Below are positions 1 to 11,642 of a DNA stretch of 64,000 nucleotides, in pieces. Under the pieces are notes generated by a model. It had not been told where the DNA came from and made no database searches. It was given only the letters and a program-made list of their open reading frames with translations. The first letter of the stretch is position 1; each line of letters begins with the position of its first letter. Origin of the DNA: Lathyrus oleraceus (taxonomy: Eukaryota > Streptophyta > Magnoliopsida > Fabales > Fabaceae); assembly GCF_024323335.1 (NCBI RefSeq), contig NC_066584.1:418477819-418541818 (forward strand), in the 5' to 3' direction. Position numbers and translations under genes: made by a program.

Positions 1-3000
1 AACAAAAGTCTCGATTGCAACTAGGGCAAGAGAAAGGAAAGGTCTCGATCGCAACGAGGGCGAGAGAAAGGATCGCAACGAGGGCGAAAGAAAATAAGGA
101 TTAGTTGTTAGTTGTTAGTCAAATTCGGCAAGACATCGCATCTTGTGCCTACGTATCTCATCTGAACATGAGAATCAGAGTTGCCGTAGTTCGGCTACAC
201 GCACGCCGAAACAAAACAAAACACAAAAGGAAAACATGGAACCCGAATGCCAATCGCTGGACTTACATCAGCTTCCGAACCAAACATACCCACACTGGAA
301 ACCAGATGCCACTTGATGGACTTATACTGGACTCCAAGCACACAACAATAGGATACGGAATGCCAATCGCTGGGCTTACATCCATATCCTAACACACACA
401 AGAAGAAAACAAGCAACAGGTTACTAAGGAGTCGGGAACTCGAGCCTAGCAACTATCAAGCAAACACACACAAAAAGAAAAAGGGTGGAAAAACAAAAAG
501 GGTGAACACACTCAAAAAAACAAGAGGTTGCCCGGAGAGATCTCGCTCGATCTCATGCCTACGTATCTCATCTGGTATGAGAATCAGGGCGACGTAGTTC
601 CCCTGCATAGGGACACAGGACCAGCCTAACCAGATAACAGAGGGAGACACAACACTAGGGAGACTACGACTCGAGCCTAGATGTTGTCATGCAAAATCAT
701 CCCTAAGTTAAGGTTTCTAGCTAACTTGCACAGGAAGCAAGCCTATCCTAAACATGACTTGCACAGGAAGCAAGCCAAACCAAACCTAACTTGCACAGGA
801 AGCAAGCTAAAGCAAACACACAAGCACAGGTATCACGCACTATATGCAAGCAATGGGCTCAAACAAGGTTAGGTTTTAGTCGAGGGGTCATATCAACCTC
901 AACAAACAAACCACTGTAACTGGGTAGTGTTAGCTCTTAACCTTGCCATTGAGGGGCTAAGGTGAAGCAGATGAAAGGTGAGTGAAGATGAGACTTCACA
1001 GCTCTTATCCCTGGCCTGGGAGAGCTTAAGACAAGAATGTGTGGGTTCAGAAAGTGGGAACCCTTCTACACATTTGAAACTGACTCAACTGTACAATTGT
1101 ACAAGATCTTGGGTTGGTATCTGCAATGCATCAACACAGTGGTGTGAGCAAAGCAGATGACACATAGAATAGCAGGGGATAGGTTGCATATCCCTTGGGT
1201 TCTGCCAATTGCCTCTTCACTTAGGAGGTCTTTGACTCTATACAAGGACAAATGTAAACAGTCACAAACATTGCCTCTTAAGGAGGACTTCAGACAGTTG
1301 CCTGGCTAAGTAACAGGCCAGATCTTCCAGACTACATGAAGAAAAGGGATTATACCTCAATGCAAATTGCTATAAAGCAAAGCAAAGCAAGTTCTTAAAG
1401 AACTAAGCAACTAAAGGTACCTGAAATAGTCAAACAGAATCAGTACACAACTCAAAGTTTAAATCAAAAGGAGATAAAAATCAACAGTCAACACAATTGA
1501 TTAAAATGTGCAGTGCACAAGGCTCAAAGCTTGTGAGCCAAGCAACCTACAAAACAAACATGTTAGTCATGATAAACAAATCAAGCTCAATCAATTTGTA
1601 TTGTTCTCTTTGAAGCATTTGTTGCTTAACCTGAAAACATGAACTCAAACATGAGCAACAAGACCACTAGGACAAGCCTAGGGTCAAAAGGGGATGAGAA
1701 AGTCAAAACAGCAAATGAAATTCAACCAAAATCAAGTTTAAACAATCAAGAAGCAAACTCAATTGGTTCCACATTCATATCATTCATCATTATGATTTCA
1801 TGAACAAATTAGGTCAAAGCATGGCATATGGAAGCTCATGGAAGTCAACAGCAAGACTCAACTCAAAACCAATCATAAACAATTCAATGAATCATCAAAT
1901 AATTCATGATCAATCATAATCCATAATATGATATGCATATAAAATTTCAGCTCATTTGGATCAAGGGAAGTTGGTCAACGAAAATCAGAAAGGCAAGGCA
2001 AGTTTAAGCATGCTCAAAGAAGTCAACCAAACATGTACCAACTTCAATAATTCATAAATCAGTGACAACATATGAGAAATGAATGGGACTAAACCCATGG
2101 CAAAGCTTAAGATGTCTACTAATCACATGTCAAATTTCAAGTTCATCCAATAAAGTATGAGAATTTCACAAATGAAATGGGAACATGTATCACAAAGGTC
2201 AACATTTTGGTCAAACAGGGGAGAAAATCCCAAACAATTAGGAAATGCCACAAATAATTCCAAGAAAATTCACATGTAAACTAGACATCCAAGAGTACAT
2301 TCATGCAAAGATTCACATCAATTGGAGGTCAAGGAGCATGGTAATGAAAATCATGAAGTTGGACATCAATGGTGTGACACAAATTGTCACACCCTAATTC
2401 AAAAAATCATAACTCACAAACCAGAGATGATAAATTCACAAACTCTACACCAAAATCACCATGAATGTGTCTAGTTTGAGCACAAAAAATTTGGAAGCCA
2501 TTGGATAAAGCATCATCATTTCACAAAGGATTTGGCAAAGGGTACAAAAAATGAGCACATGTCACAAACCTTAGCACAATTTAAAATTCACTCATGCAAA
2601 AATTCTGGAAAATACATGATAAAAAACTAGAGATTGAGATGAACATGATGCAAAAAGTCTCATGAAATTTGAATAAAAAATGAGTGAGCTATGAATTTTC
2701 AAAGATTGAGCATCCAAATGAAATAAATATTGAAAACAACATGACTTAATAAGACCAATTGGCACGGGAGTGGCATTTGTGTAATTCCTTGGAAATGTTA
2801 ATGAAATGCGGCGTTACGGAAAGAAGCGTGGCACGCTGGGAATGGTCATGGCAATGGAACAGTGTCATTCACATGCAAGGCAGAAAACGACAACAGCCAA
2901 ACGTGTTCTGGAAAAGTGACCTAGGGTTTGTCTACTGTTCATCATCATCTCCAAAATCGTGCAAAAAATTTGTTCCAGAAATTAACAATAAGCATGAAAA

Positions 3001-4634
3001 TCGAACAAGCAAACGATGCACATCCATAATATAACATTCATTTTCCTCAAATCGAGCTATCAAAGATGAACTAATCAAAAACATATTTGAGTGTGAAACT
3101 TTGAATCCATTTTTCTCACTCATCACTCAACCATTTTTAATGACTCAAAGCTCATAATGACCAGCAAGAAAAGATCTATACAAAGCATAGCATAGTTTTA
3201 AGAAATGGGAGATTCGAAAACTGACCAAAGTTGGAGTACAGTTGAGCTACAGTTGTTGTTTGGTTGCAAATGGCTGAAACAGTGACTCCACAAGCTCCCA
3301 AGAGATGAATGGTTGAAGGATTTTGGCTCAGGAGTGTCCAAGGCGGCTCAAATCGTGGGCTGCCATGGATGAAGGTTGTTGAGACAGTCGTGGAAAATGG
3401 TGCTACAGTGATGGCTTGAGGCTTGCAATGAGTTTGAAAATGATGGTATATGATGCAGCAGCCAAGGCCAACTCGAGTTCTTTTGAGGTTTTTGGCAGAA
3501 AATGCAAAATGAGAAAATGGTGTGTTTGAGAGAAATGAGTTTTTTTCTGTTTGTGAATAGTGGCTGCTAGGGTTTCTTCTGCAGAAAATGAAGAATATAT
3601 ACTGTGTTTTAGTGTCCTTAAGCTTGGTTAGTTATGTGGTAATTGGATTTTTGTAATTGGAGGTGTTTTGGTTAATTTGTCAATTTTCACTCAAATGGCA
3701 AGGTTTGTGGTTACATCTGCGAAAGTGGGCCTTGTACACACTCCAAATATGATTTCTTAGCAATTTCAATTGGCAAAATATATTGGAAAGGCTTAAATTG
3801 CAAAATCACTTTTTCACCTCACTTGAAGTAATTCAAGTCACTTCAAAAAGTGCCATTTTGATTGGTGAGTTTTTGGTAAATTGTGATGGCATATTTGGAA
3901 AGAGGGCATCAAATGTGACTTGTAGCAAAAAACCCCACCCAATTTGGCCAAATGGTTTGGAAGATATGCCACTTTGAAGTTCAAAAATGTTTGAGAATGA
4001 TTTGATCATAACTTGCCAACCATTCATGGGAATTGAGTGTTCTTGGACTTTTTAAAAATGGGAGAACAAGATCTTCAACTTTCATGTTGGGCAAAAATTC
4101 ATTTGAAGCTTGTATCATGATGTAATTTTGAGGATCAAGACTTTCCATTTTTGGCAAATTCCAATTACAGGTCAACTTTCTATTTTTGGAAATTTCTTGT
4201 TTGACTTCAAATTCTTCCATGATGATGTTTGATATGTTATATGGACATGAATGAACCCCTTCAAACCATTTCCCACCTTGAAATCCATAAAATCAGGCAC
4301 AGTTGACCACAGTTGACCATGGTTGACTTTTTAGGGTTTCTGGTGAACTGAGCCATGACTGATGACTTCTGGGCACCCAATCTTTGACCAAAACACTTCA
4401 AAAGGACCCCTAGGTCATGTGAACATGTTGGACCAACTCTAGGGCCTTGTCTCAAAGGAAAATGCACTTGCTTGCTTGATTGACTGATCTCCTGACCAGT
4501 TTGACCTAATCTGTCTGATGAACCTGCACTTGGGCAAAAGGGACAATGCAATGTTATGCAGTGGACTATGTTAATGTTATGACCTAATATGAGAATGTAT
4601 GTACAAAGGGTAGGTGCAAATTTGAGGTACTACA
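1..4634 (-). mobile_element. Ogre/Tat-type LTR (element C), left end outside window
   Basis: Read on the minus strand, the sequence from 4634 starts TGTAGTACCTCAAATTTGC, an Ogre-like LTR start, and runs leftward without any gag or pol. The plus-strand sequence right of 4634 rejoins element A's LTR exactly, so 4634/4635 is an insertion junction. A TATA-like site lies about 1 kb in. Far downstream there are two diverged copies of a gagatacgtagg-type motif (about 147-196 and 553-600), which in solo LTR I lies about 420 bp before the LTR end. This suggests C's LTR ends just beyond the window. Short repeated blocks (8-90, 235-390, 720-815) add length. Open frames here are short and unconvincing. 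Whether C is a full element or a solo LTR cannot be told. The family is inferred from termini and layout. Confidence 0.72.
3594..3603 (-). promoter_or_regulatory. TATA-like box of LTR C
   Basis: On the minus strand AGTATATATT is followed some 40 bases later by an AAACCCTAG-type stretch, a common start-region motif in legume Ogre LTRs. This would mark the U3/R boundary about 1.03 kb from the LTR start. Inferred from sequence alone. Confidence 0.4.
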
Positions 4635-5405
4635 ATGGTCATGTCCCGCGAATATGGGGATACACTTAGCAAAGGCCCTTCGGTTAAATCATCATAGTCC
4701 CTCGAATGTTGCCTTTGTCCCTCGATGACCCTTCGGTATAGCCTACGATTAAATGATGATAGTTCCTTCGAATGCTAAGGTATCCTCACAACTGTTGCCT
4801 TCAATGACCAATCGATGACCCTACGATGACCCTTTTACATCCAAAGGATAAAACTACTTACTTCTCAATAGTAAGGACAGTTTTACCCTCATAAGGATAG
4901 GAAATGCCCGGAAAGACCTCGGATAGGTATAACCCTTAATTGCTCATTCATAACCTAAAATACTTTTCACATCTCACACATTTCCAAACATTTTTTTAGA
5001 AAATCACCACTTGGCATACATCCGCACTAGGACCATTGTCGAGTTATATTTTTCTAAACAACTTTCAAAACTAAACGAGATAACCACTTTGTATACATTC
5101 ATACAAGAATCATTACAAGGTTAAATTCTCCTTTTCAAAACATTTCCTACACATTTCTCAAACACTCTTTCAAACTAGAAAAACATAAATGATTGAGCAA
5201 TTAAGAGCCCATGGATAACCATGGATACAAAGGGTGCTAACACCTTCCCTTTGTATAACGTACCTCCCGAACCTAAGAATTTAAATTAAGGTCTTTCCTG
5301 TTCTTTTCCACCTTTCCTTATTGGATAAAAGAAAAGTCGGTGGCGACTCTTGCTAACCGCGGCATTGCGATTAAAAACACATTAAAGTCAGTTCACCGTA
5401 TGACA
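4635..5405 (+). repeat. 5' LTR of A, 3'-terminal 771 bp
   Basis: Aligns base for base with 12534-13303 of the 3' LTR, with a few substitutions and a 1-base indel in the run near 5188. Similarity begins abruptly at 4635, where C is inserted. It ends with GTATGACA just before the primer site. Confidence 0.9.
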
Positions 5406-5409
5406 GAAC

Positions 5410-5427
5410 TGGCGACTCTGCTGGGGA
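5410..5427 (+). other. Primer binding site of A (tRNA-Arg type)
   Basis: TGGCGACTCTGCTGGGGA lies four bases after the LTR end. Ogre elements are known for a tRNA-Arg primer site of this form. The same site occurs in inverted orientation in element B at 17531-17548. Confidence 0.88.
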
Positions 5428-6251
5428 GATAACAAAGAGAGGTCACCTTAAGGAAAAAATCATTTATGTTTTCAAATTATTCCTTCTTTTAAGGGTATTT
5501 TTGAGTGAAAGATCCTACACCCGGATCTAGTGTACCTTAGGTAAGTAGCAATAGATCATCGCGACTGTCCGGCGTATACTGGAAATGTTAAAATGATGGC
5601 TACGGTTAATGTGACACTTTGGATGTCCTGATGTTCCTCATGTTTACTTGAGGAAAAATTTGGCATTTTGCGTGGTGTCATCAAAGCATTAACCAGACCT
5701 TTAGAACCCTAATTGACTCATCCTAGCCATTAGAAAGTAGTGAGATAACTGGCTTCGGTTTCGACTGGGGTTGGTTGATACTCGATACTACACTCCTTGA
5801 GATTGGACTTTAGGGAAGCTTTGGTCAACCACTTGGTGTTGCACTGAAGTGGACTTAAAGGAAAGTCAACGATTGGAGATCCTTCTAGAACCCGGTTACT
5901 ATTCTAGGACAGGTTGAACCAACCAAACTTCAGTGGGGAGGGTACTTACCTATGGAACTCATGCAAGCCTTAAAACTTAGGAATGATTGTTGTGTGACTT
6001 GCTTGTGCTTGTTATTTACTTAACATCATGACATCATAACATCATGGCATTGTACTAACCATTTCGAGGACTTAGGGATTTAACTTTGCTCTATTTCGTA
6101 AAAAAAAAAAAAAAGTTTCCTTTTTTGGTAGTTTATGCAAAGTTAAATTCCAAAAGTCCTTGAAAACATTTCATACATTGCATAGCATAACATTGCATAA
6201 CAGGTGTTCTAAAGGGATCAATGTTCTCACGGTTTTCATGCAAACAGAAAA
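5428..6251 (+). other. Untranslated leader of A with ORF1 missing
   Basis: Matches B's leader (about 16819-17530 reversed) up to about 6100, where B begins ORF1. In A the sequence jumps through a run of about 15 A residues (6101-6115) straight to the segment that in B follows ORF1. No coding sequence of note remains. Confidence 0.75.
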
Positions 6252-7361
6252 ATGGACCTCGGACAAACTGTCAAAGATCTCCATGCTCATAATGCTCAAC
6301 TCCAGGAGATGATCTTGAACTTATCCAAGGGGCAGGAAGAACTGAAGGCTCTCTTGCTCGGAAAGAAGAAAGACAATAAACCTGTGAGTTACATTAACCT
6401 GGGAAGAAGGCTTAAAGGACAGGCCACAAGAGTTGAGATTCGAATTCCGAAGGATCAAGGAGAGGAAACAGAGACAGATTCAAAAGATGAGAATGCTGAT
6501 CCTTTCAACCCTGAGGACGACGATGAAGACCACGGGAATGAACAGTACTCTCCAAAAGGTGATAAGTATAAACTGCTGGAAGAACGTATGCTAGCTATGG
6601 AAGGTCAGAAGGCGCCCGGCCTGGATTTCGAAAACTTGGGTCTGGTCTCTGATGTGGTCATTCCCCGCAAATTCAAGGTCCCCACTTTCACTAAGTATGA
6701 TGGTGCGTCCTGTCCTCAGATGCATCTGAGAGCTTATGTGAGAAAGATTCAGCCGCACACCACTGATAGGAAGCTATGGATCCACTTCTTCCAAGAGAGT
6801 CTGTCTGGCACACAGTTGGAATGGTACTATCAGCTCGAGAGCTCTGACATCCGCACCTGGACTGATTTAGCAACAGCTTTCTACAAGCATTACCAGTATA
6901 ATTCTGAATTAGCGCCTACTCGGTTACAGTTGCAAAATATGACTATGGGCTCTAAAGAAAGCTTCAAAGAATATGCTCAAAAATGGAGAGATTTGGCTGG
7001 CAGAGTCAAACCTCCTCTGACTGACAGAGAGTTAGTGGACATGTTCATGGGTACACTGACTGGCCCATTCTACAGCCATCTATTGAGAAGTTCTTCATCG
7101 GGTTTCACTGAACTTATATTGACAGGTGAACATGTTGAAAACGGCATTCGAAGTGGAAAGATACAGGCGGCTACCTCTGATCCTCCGGAGACTCCTAAGG
7201 TCATCACTGCTCCTCTGCCTAACCATGACGAGACTGTCAATGCTGTAGAAGATGCTGATAGCAATTGCAACTTGGATAGCTGGATTTTCCCAATAATTGG
7301 TGATGGACTCAATAATTGGAAGGCTGAAGACACTATCCCGATTTCCTTTAGTCGGGAGTAA
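6252..7361 (+). CDS. gag: Ogre gag protein, C-terminally rearranged
   Basis: This 369-residue frame opens at ATG 6252. An N-terminal coiled-coil-like stretch comes first (about residues 1-40), then an acidic segment (about 70-105), then the retrotransposon gag core from about residue 130. The core includes PTFTKYDGASCPQMHLRAY and a WRDLAGRVKPPLTDRELVDM stretch. It would form the virus-like particle around the element RNA. Relative to B it fuses residue ~305 to a later segment (DPPETPKVITAPLPNHDET), removing the Cys/His knuckle that B keeps. The last ~40 residues are out of normal context. It may still make a capsid-like protein but lacks the usual nucleic-acid-binding end and any fused protease. 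Confidence 0.82.
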   Translation: MDLGQTVKDLHAHNAQLQEMILNLSKGQEELKALLLGKKKDNKPVSYINLGRRLKGQATRVEIRIPKDQGEETETDSKDENADPFNPEDDDEDHGNEQYSPKGDKYKLLEERMLAMEGQKAPGLDFENLGLVSDVVIPRKFKVPTFTKYDGASCPQMHLRAYVRKIQPHTTDRKLWIHFFQESLSGTQLEWYYQLESSDIRTWTDLATAFYKHYQYNSELAPTRLQLQNMTMGSKESFKEYAQKWRDLAGRVKPPLTDRELVDMFMGTLTGPFYSHLLRSSSSGFTELILTGEHVENGIRSGKIQAATSDPPETPKVITAPLPNHDETVNAVEDADSNCNLDSWIFPIIGDGLNNWKAEDTIPISFSRE

Positions 7362-7572
7362 TTGTTATTGCTATTTTTTGTGTTTCAAAGCATTGTGTCT
7401 ATACCCGGGGCATAATAGCTAATTTTTCAAGGGTTTGTCATTTCATAAGCATATTCATATTCAATAAATCAATGGACTTTTTGCATTCAAATATTGCGCT
7501 CTTTATCTTTCCTGTCTTTTTTTTTTCAAACAAGCTATGTTTTCTTGCACACACTCACGTAACAAATTGCAG
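7362..7572 (+). other. Remnant of the Ogre intron with 3' splice site
   Basis: Ogre elements are known to carry an intron between the gag-protease and reverse transcriptase parts. Here a non-coding T-rich stretch (including about nine T from 7520) ends in aacaaattgcag at 7572. The pol-like frame begins right after it. The 5' splice site was not located and may be lost with the deleted protease region. Confidence 0.45.
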
Positions 7573-7573
7573 A

Positions 7574-8848
7574 TCCATAGCCACTCTGGATCCTGTCGAT
7601 AATAATTCTGCTACTGTTCATTATGACTTTGAAAATCCGATCTACCAAGCCGAGGATGGAAGTGAGGAGGATTGTGAAGTCCCTGGAGAGCTTGCCAGAC
7701 TACTGCAAGAAGAAAAGACTATTCAGCCGCATGGGGCATCGATCGAAATCATAAATCTGGACCGCGTTGCCCGATTTAGCTCCCATTTGACCGCTACTTG
7801 CGAACCCATCTTCAAATTACTGAGAAAAAATCAAGAGATGGTATGGAATGATGAATGCCAAGAAGCTTTTGACAAAATCAAGAAGTATCTCCAAGAACCT
7901 CCAATTCTGATGCTACCAGTTGAAGGAAGACCTCTAATCATGTAGTTGACCGTGTTAGAAAATTCAATGAGGTGTGTTTGGGCAACATGACGAGTCTGGT
8001 CGAAAAGAGCATGCCATATACTGCCTTAGCAAAAGGTACCGACTGTGAAACAAGATACTCATAGCTCGAGAAAGCTTGTTGTGCTTTGGCTTGGGTTGCT
8101 CGCCGACTAAGACAGTATATGTTGAATCATACCACTTTATTGACTTCTAAGATGGATTCTATCAAATGTCTATTCGAGAAACCTGTTGTCTCCTGAAAGA
8201 GTTATCACTGATAATGATACTAAACTGAACTCTGCACGCAGTTCAAAATAAAAAAACCATAACTCTTCTCCGTACCGGCCAAGGATGAACGGCGCCGTGG
8301 AGGCTGCTAACAATGTCCAGAAGCTCATACAAAAGATAGCAGTAACATACAAAGACTGGTATGAGATGTTACCCTTTGTTCTCCATGGTTATCGCACTTC
8401 AGTGCGCACCTCGACAGGGGCAACTCCCTTCTCTTTAGTCTATGGAACGGAAGCCGTTTTACCAGTGGAAATTCATATGCCCTCTCTAAGAATTATGAAA
8501 GATGCAGACTTAGATGAAGATGAATGAATTCAGACTCGACTCGATCAGATAAATTTGATTGATGAAAAGAGACTTGCGGCTGTTTGTCATGGGAAGATAT
8601 ATCAGAAGCGCATGACCCAGGCATTTAACAAAGAGGTCAAGAGACAGGTATATCAAATTGGTAACTTGGTAATCAAGCGTATCATACTACCGCAGGGTGA
8701 TCCTAGGGGCAAGTGGACTCCTACATATGAAGGACCATTTATGGTCAAAAGAGTATTCTCAGGAGGTGCCATGATGCTCACTACTATGGATGGTGAAGAC
8801 TCCCCGCATCCTGTGAACGCGGACATAGTTAAAAAATACTACGCATAA
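7574..8848 (+). pseudogene. Remnant Ogre pol (RT end, RNase H, integrase end)
   Basis: Three pieces lie in one frame (7574-7945, 8285-8527, 8555-8848) separated by stops and deletions. The first begins with a linker (VHYDFENPIYQAEDG) and jumps, after EIINL, to the end of reverse transcriptase (TATCEPIFKLLRKNQ). The RT catalytic core is gone. An RNase H trace follows with shifts (7950-8170). The second piece is the integrase end with the catalytic-Glu region (MNGAVEAANN) and the downstream GYRTSVRTSTGATPFSLVYG stretch. The last piece ends in KKYYA then a stop, as usual for these elements. Integrase's first two Asp regions are largely missing. It cannot encode active enzymes. Confidence 0.85.
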
Positions 8849-10263
8849 AAGAGACCCGCTAGGTCGACGTACCTGGGCAAAAAAGGGTATCCCGGCGAAC
8901 CAAAAGGGTTCGGGCAAAAATTAGGGATAAACATATAAAAATGTACACCCGGCAAGTCGAAAACCTGAAAAGGCGGCTTGGGCAAAAAAGGGTATCCTGG
9001 TGGACTGAAAACCTGAAAAGGCGGTCCAGGCAAAAATTAGGGATTAAAGCGTATGACTATGTCCCGTTCTCGGTCAGCTTCACCCAAGTTCAAGGGACTG
9101 AACAAGCCAATCACTTCTATCCGATAGCAGGAGATGAGAGGCTTGAAGACATAATGACAGTAGTGGAATTAGAATCGATAGGACTTTTTCTGCATAGCTT
9201 TCTCTTTGTTTTCCTGACAATCTCCTCTTACTAGGATTTCTGTCTCCTTGTACTCAAATTGCCTGTTTATAGGCCCTCTTTCGAAATCAATACAATTTTA
9301 TTTCCAAAAAGACGCTTCTGTTTTTACTTTTCTGTTTTGTTTGCGTAAACGTCCATTGATTTAATTTGAATTGATTTATGCATTTGAATATGATCAATGT
9401 TTACCAAAAGTGCATGCCTAGAATAGTAATAGCAATTACTACACGACTTCAGGATCGAGGAGAAGGTCTAATCACGCTTCCCCAATGAATCCGTTGCTAA
9501 TTCGATTCCCCGGCAACGCCAGTTATTCCCCAGAAGAAATTGGCATCACTAGACAAACAGGTCATCTCTTCCATCCCCAGCCAGGCTCTGTTACATATCG
9601 CTGCCATCAGATAAAAGTCAAATACCCCCAGCTAAGAAAGGGTCATCAATACAAATATCTCCAACCAGAAGACTGAGATTTATTTCCCCAGTAGAGTTCC
9701 CTGGAAGAATGTTTCAGACGCATAGTGCACTCATTACATCATTTCACATCACATACCTGCATACAATGTTCACGTTTATTTCATTCCGCATCATATACTT
9801 TATATCCTTTCATAGCATGTATATGCATACCATGTTCGCAAGCATAAAACATCTCATGCATCATGACATTGCATGAAACTAACTTTATGTTTCAGGTTAA
9901 TTATCCTCCTGATCACATCCAAGATTCGGACCATTTTTCAGATAGAATCCAGATGAGTATCCATTCTGACAAACGTTTTGACATCTTCCTAATGGTGGCA
10001 TCCCTAAGCCCACCCCAAATATTCATTGCAAGATACGACAACAAATGTTATCAGATACAGCCTAACATACGGTTCATTCTGATTCAGCCCAACACACGAC
10101 TCCTTCAACTCAGATACGATCTAACGTACGATCCATTCTGACCTTCAACAGCTCCAACACGGTCTAACGTACGACCCATTTGGATCTTTATTCCTCAGAT
10201 GCTACCTAGCGTGCGGTACATTTCTGAAGTGTAGTCTAGCGTATGACTACCCCCTTTTATAAT

Positions 10264-10900
10264 CAGATACAGCCTAACGTACGGCTCATTCTGCAACTCC
10301 AATACGGTCTGACGTACGACCCATTTGGATCTTCAACTCAGATGCGATCTAACGTACGATCCATCCTGACCCCTTTTCAGATACAGCCTAACGTACGGCT
10401 CATTCGGCAACTCCAATACGGTCTGACGTACGACCCATTTGGATCTTCAACTCAGATGCGATCTAACGTACGATCCATCCTGACCCCTTTTCAGATACAG
10501 CCTAATGTACAGCTCATTCTGCAACTCCAATACGGTCTAACGTACGACCCATTTGGATCTTCAACTCAGATGCGATCTAACGTACGATCCATCCTGACCC
10601 CTTTTCAGATACAGCCTAACGTACGGCTCATTCTGCAACTCCAATACGGTCTAACGTACGACCCATTTGGATCTTCAACTCAGATGCGATCTAACGTACG
10701 ATCCATCCTGACCCCTTTTCAGATACAGCCTAACGTACAGCTCATTCTGCAACTCCAATACGGTCTAACGTACGACCCATTTGGATCTTCAGCTCAGATG
10801 CGATCTAACGTACGATCCATTCTGATTCCACCTTCGTCAGATACAGCCTAACGTACGGCTCATTCTGCAACTCAGAGATGATCTAGCGTACGATCCATTC
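10264..10900 (+). repeat. 114 bp tandem array in the Ogre 3' region
   Basis: Units start at 10264, 10378, 10492, 10606 and 10720 (exact 114-base steps), then at 10838 (118-base step). Each 114 bp unit is itself made of three related ~38 bp blocks sharing the palindromic core CGTACG. Because 114 is divisible by 3, one frame stays open from 10243 to 10851 as a 38-residue repeat. The frame has no known domain and is most likely a by-product. Confidence 0.92.
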
Positions 10901-11290
10901 TAGTTTTTCATCCTCAGCAAAGTCATCCGCCTAATGAACAACTCACTCTGGTATTCAGATACGGTCTAGCACATGATCCATTTCGGTCCCTCATCCCCAG
11001 CAGCGTATAACACATTCTGACTCCCCAACGAGGTCGACATCATAATGGAGGACTCACCATACAGTCTAGCGTATGACCCGGTATGACACCCATGTCCTCA
11101 GATATCGTCTAACGTACGACACAATCTGAAGCTCTCATCATCAAATTTCCTAGATGGCATCTTTAAGCCAATCTCCATCAAGACTAATGGACAAGCGCAA
11201 ATTGTTGGGGCATTCTAGTGTTCAATAATCTTCCACCTCCAGACCACAGACGGCATACTTGCCATCCTAACTCTCTCGGTTCAAGAATAT

Positions 11291-11304
11291 TGAACAGGGG
11301 CAGC
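11291..11304 (+). other. Polypurine tract region of A
   Basis: The purine-rich stretch tgaacaggggcagc directly abuts the TGTCATACCCC start of the 3' LTR. Expected primer for plus-strand synthesis. Confidence 0.55.
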
Positions 11305-11447
11305 TGTCATACCCCAAAATTTGCCCGCTGATATTACAAGGCATTTTTCAAGACACTCCGACTTATTCTGTAAGGCACTGATCTTAAAGGAACAAAAGCC
11401 CAGCTCACAACAGGCCCAATCCAGAACATGGCCCAAACTAGCTCACT

Positions 11448-11571
11448 CGCTAGGCGAGCAATTCCTTCGCCTAGCGAACCCCTCGTTATGACACTCGCCC
11501 CAGCGAGGCACCAGATCCAGAAAAAGCCCAAACTAGCTGGCTCGCTAGGCGAGCAATTCCTTCGCCTAGCG
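11448..11571 (+). promoter_or_regulatory. Two copies of a hairpin block upstream of the TATA box
   Basis: CGCTAGGCGA (11448-11457) pairs with TCGCCTAGCG (11467-11476), and the same arms recur at 11543-11552 and 11562-11571. Each arm is also palindromic by itself (CTCGC TAG GCGAG). The block lies 64-190 bp upstream of the TATA box, so it may bind a factor. Looser copies occur at 12015-12085. Confidence 0.6.
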
Positions 11572-11634
11572 AAGCTGGCGAATATCAGAATTTCTGGGCT
11601 TCATTCTGAGCCCATTAGGTCACAACTAGAGCAT

Positions 11635-11642
11635 TATAAATA
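11635..11642 (+). promoter_or_regulatory. TATA box of LTR A
   Basis: TATAAATA in the context gcattataaatagcc, followed about 30 bp on by an A-rich, AACCCTAGC-containing stretch. A good candidate Pol II promoter and U3/R boundary. Confidence 0.65.

Larger units (their letters stand above)
8849..11304 (+). other. 3' untranslated region of A
   Basis: No credible protein. It starts with two diverged copies of a gggcaaaaaagggtatcc-type block (8876-9030), followed by AT-rich filler and then a large tandem array (10264-10900). More degenerate copies of the same 'cta(a/g)cgtacga' theme flank the array (about 10050-10250 and 10900-11130). It ends in a polypurine stretch at the 3' LTR. Ogre elements are known to have long, variable 3' regions. 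Confidence 0.75.

Noticed and set aside
2759..3034. 91-residue frame in LTR C on the plus strand
   Set aside because: It runs against the LTR's own direction, has no recognisable domain, and lies in leader-type sequence.
9863..10141. 92-residue open frame before the 114 bp array
   Set aside because: It consists of degenerate copies of the same repeat blocks and has no domain. Taken as chance.
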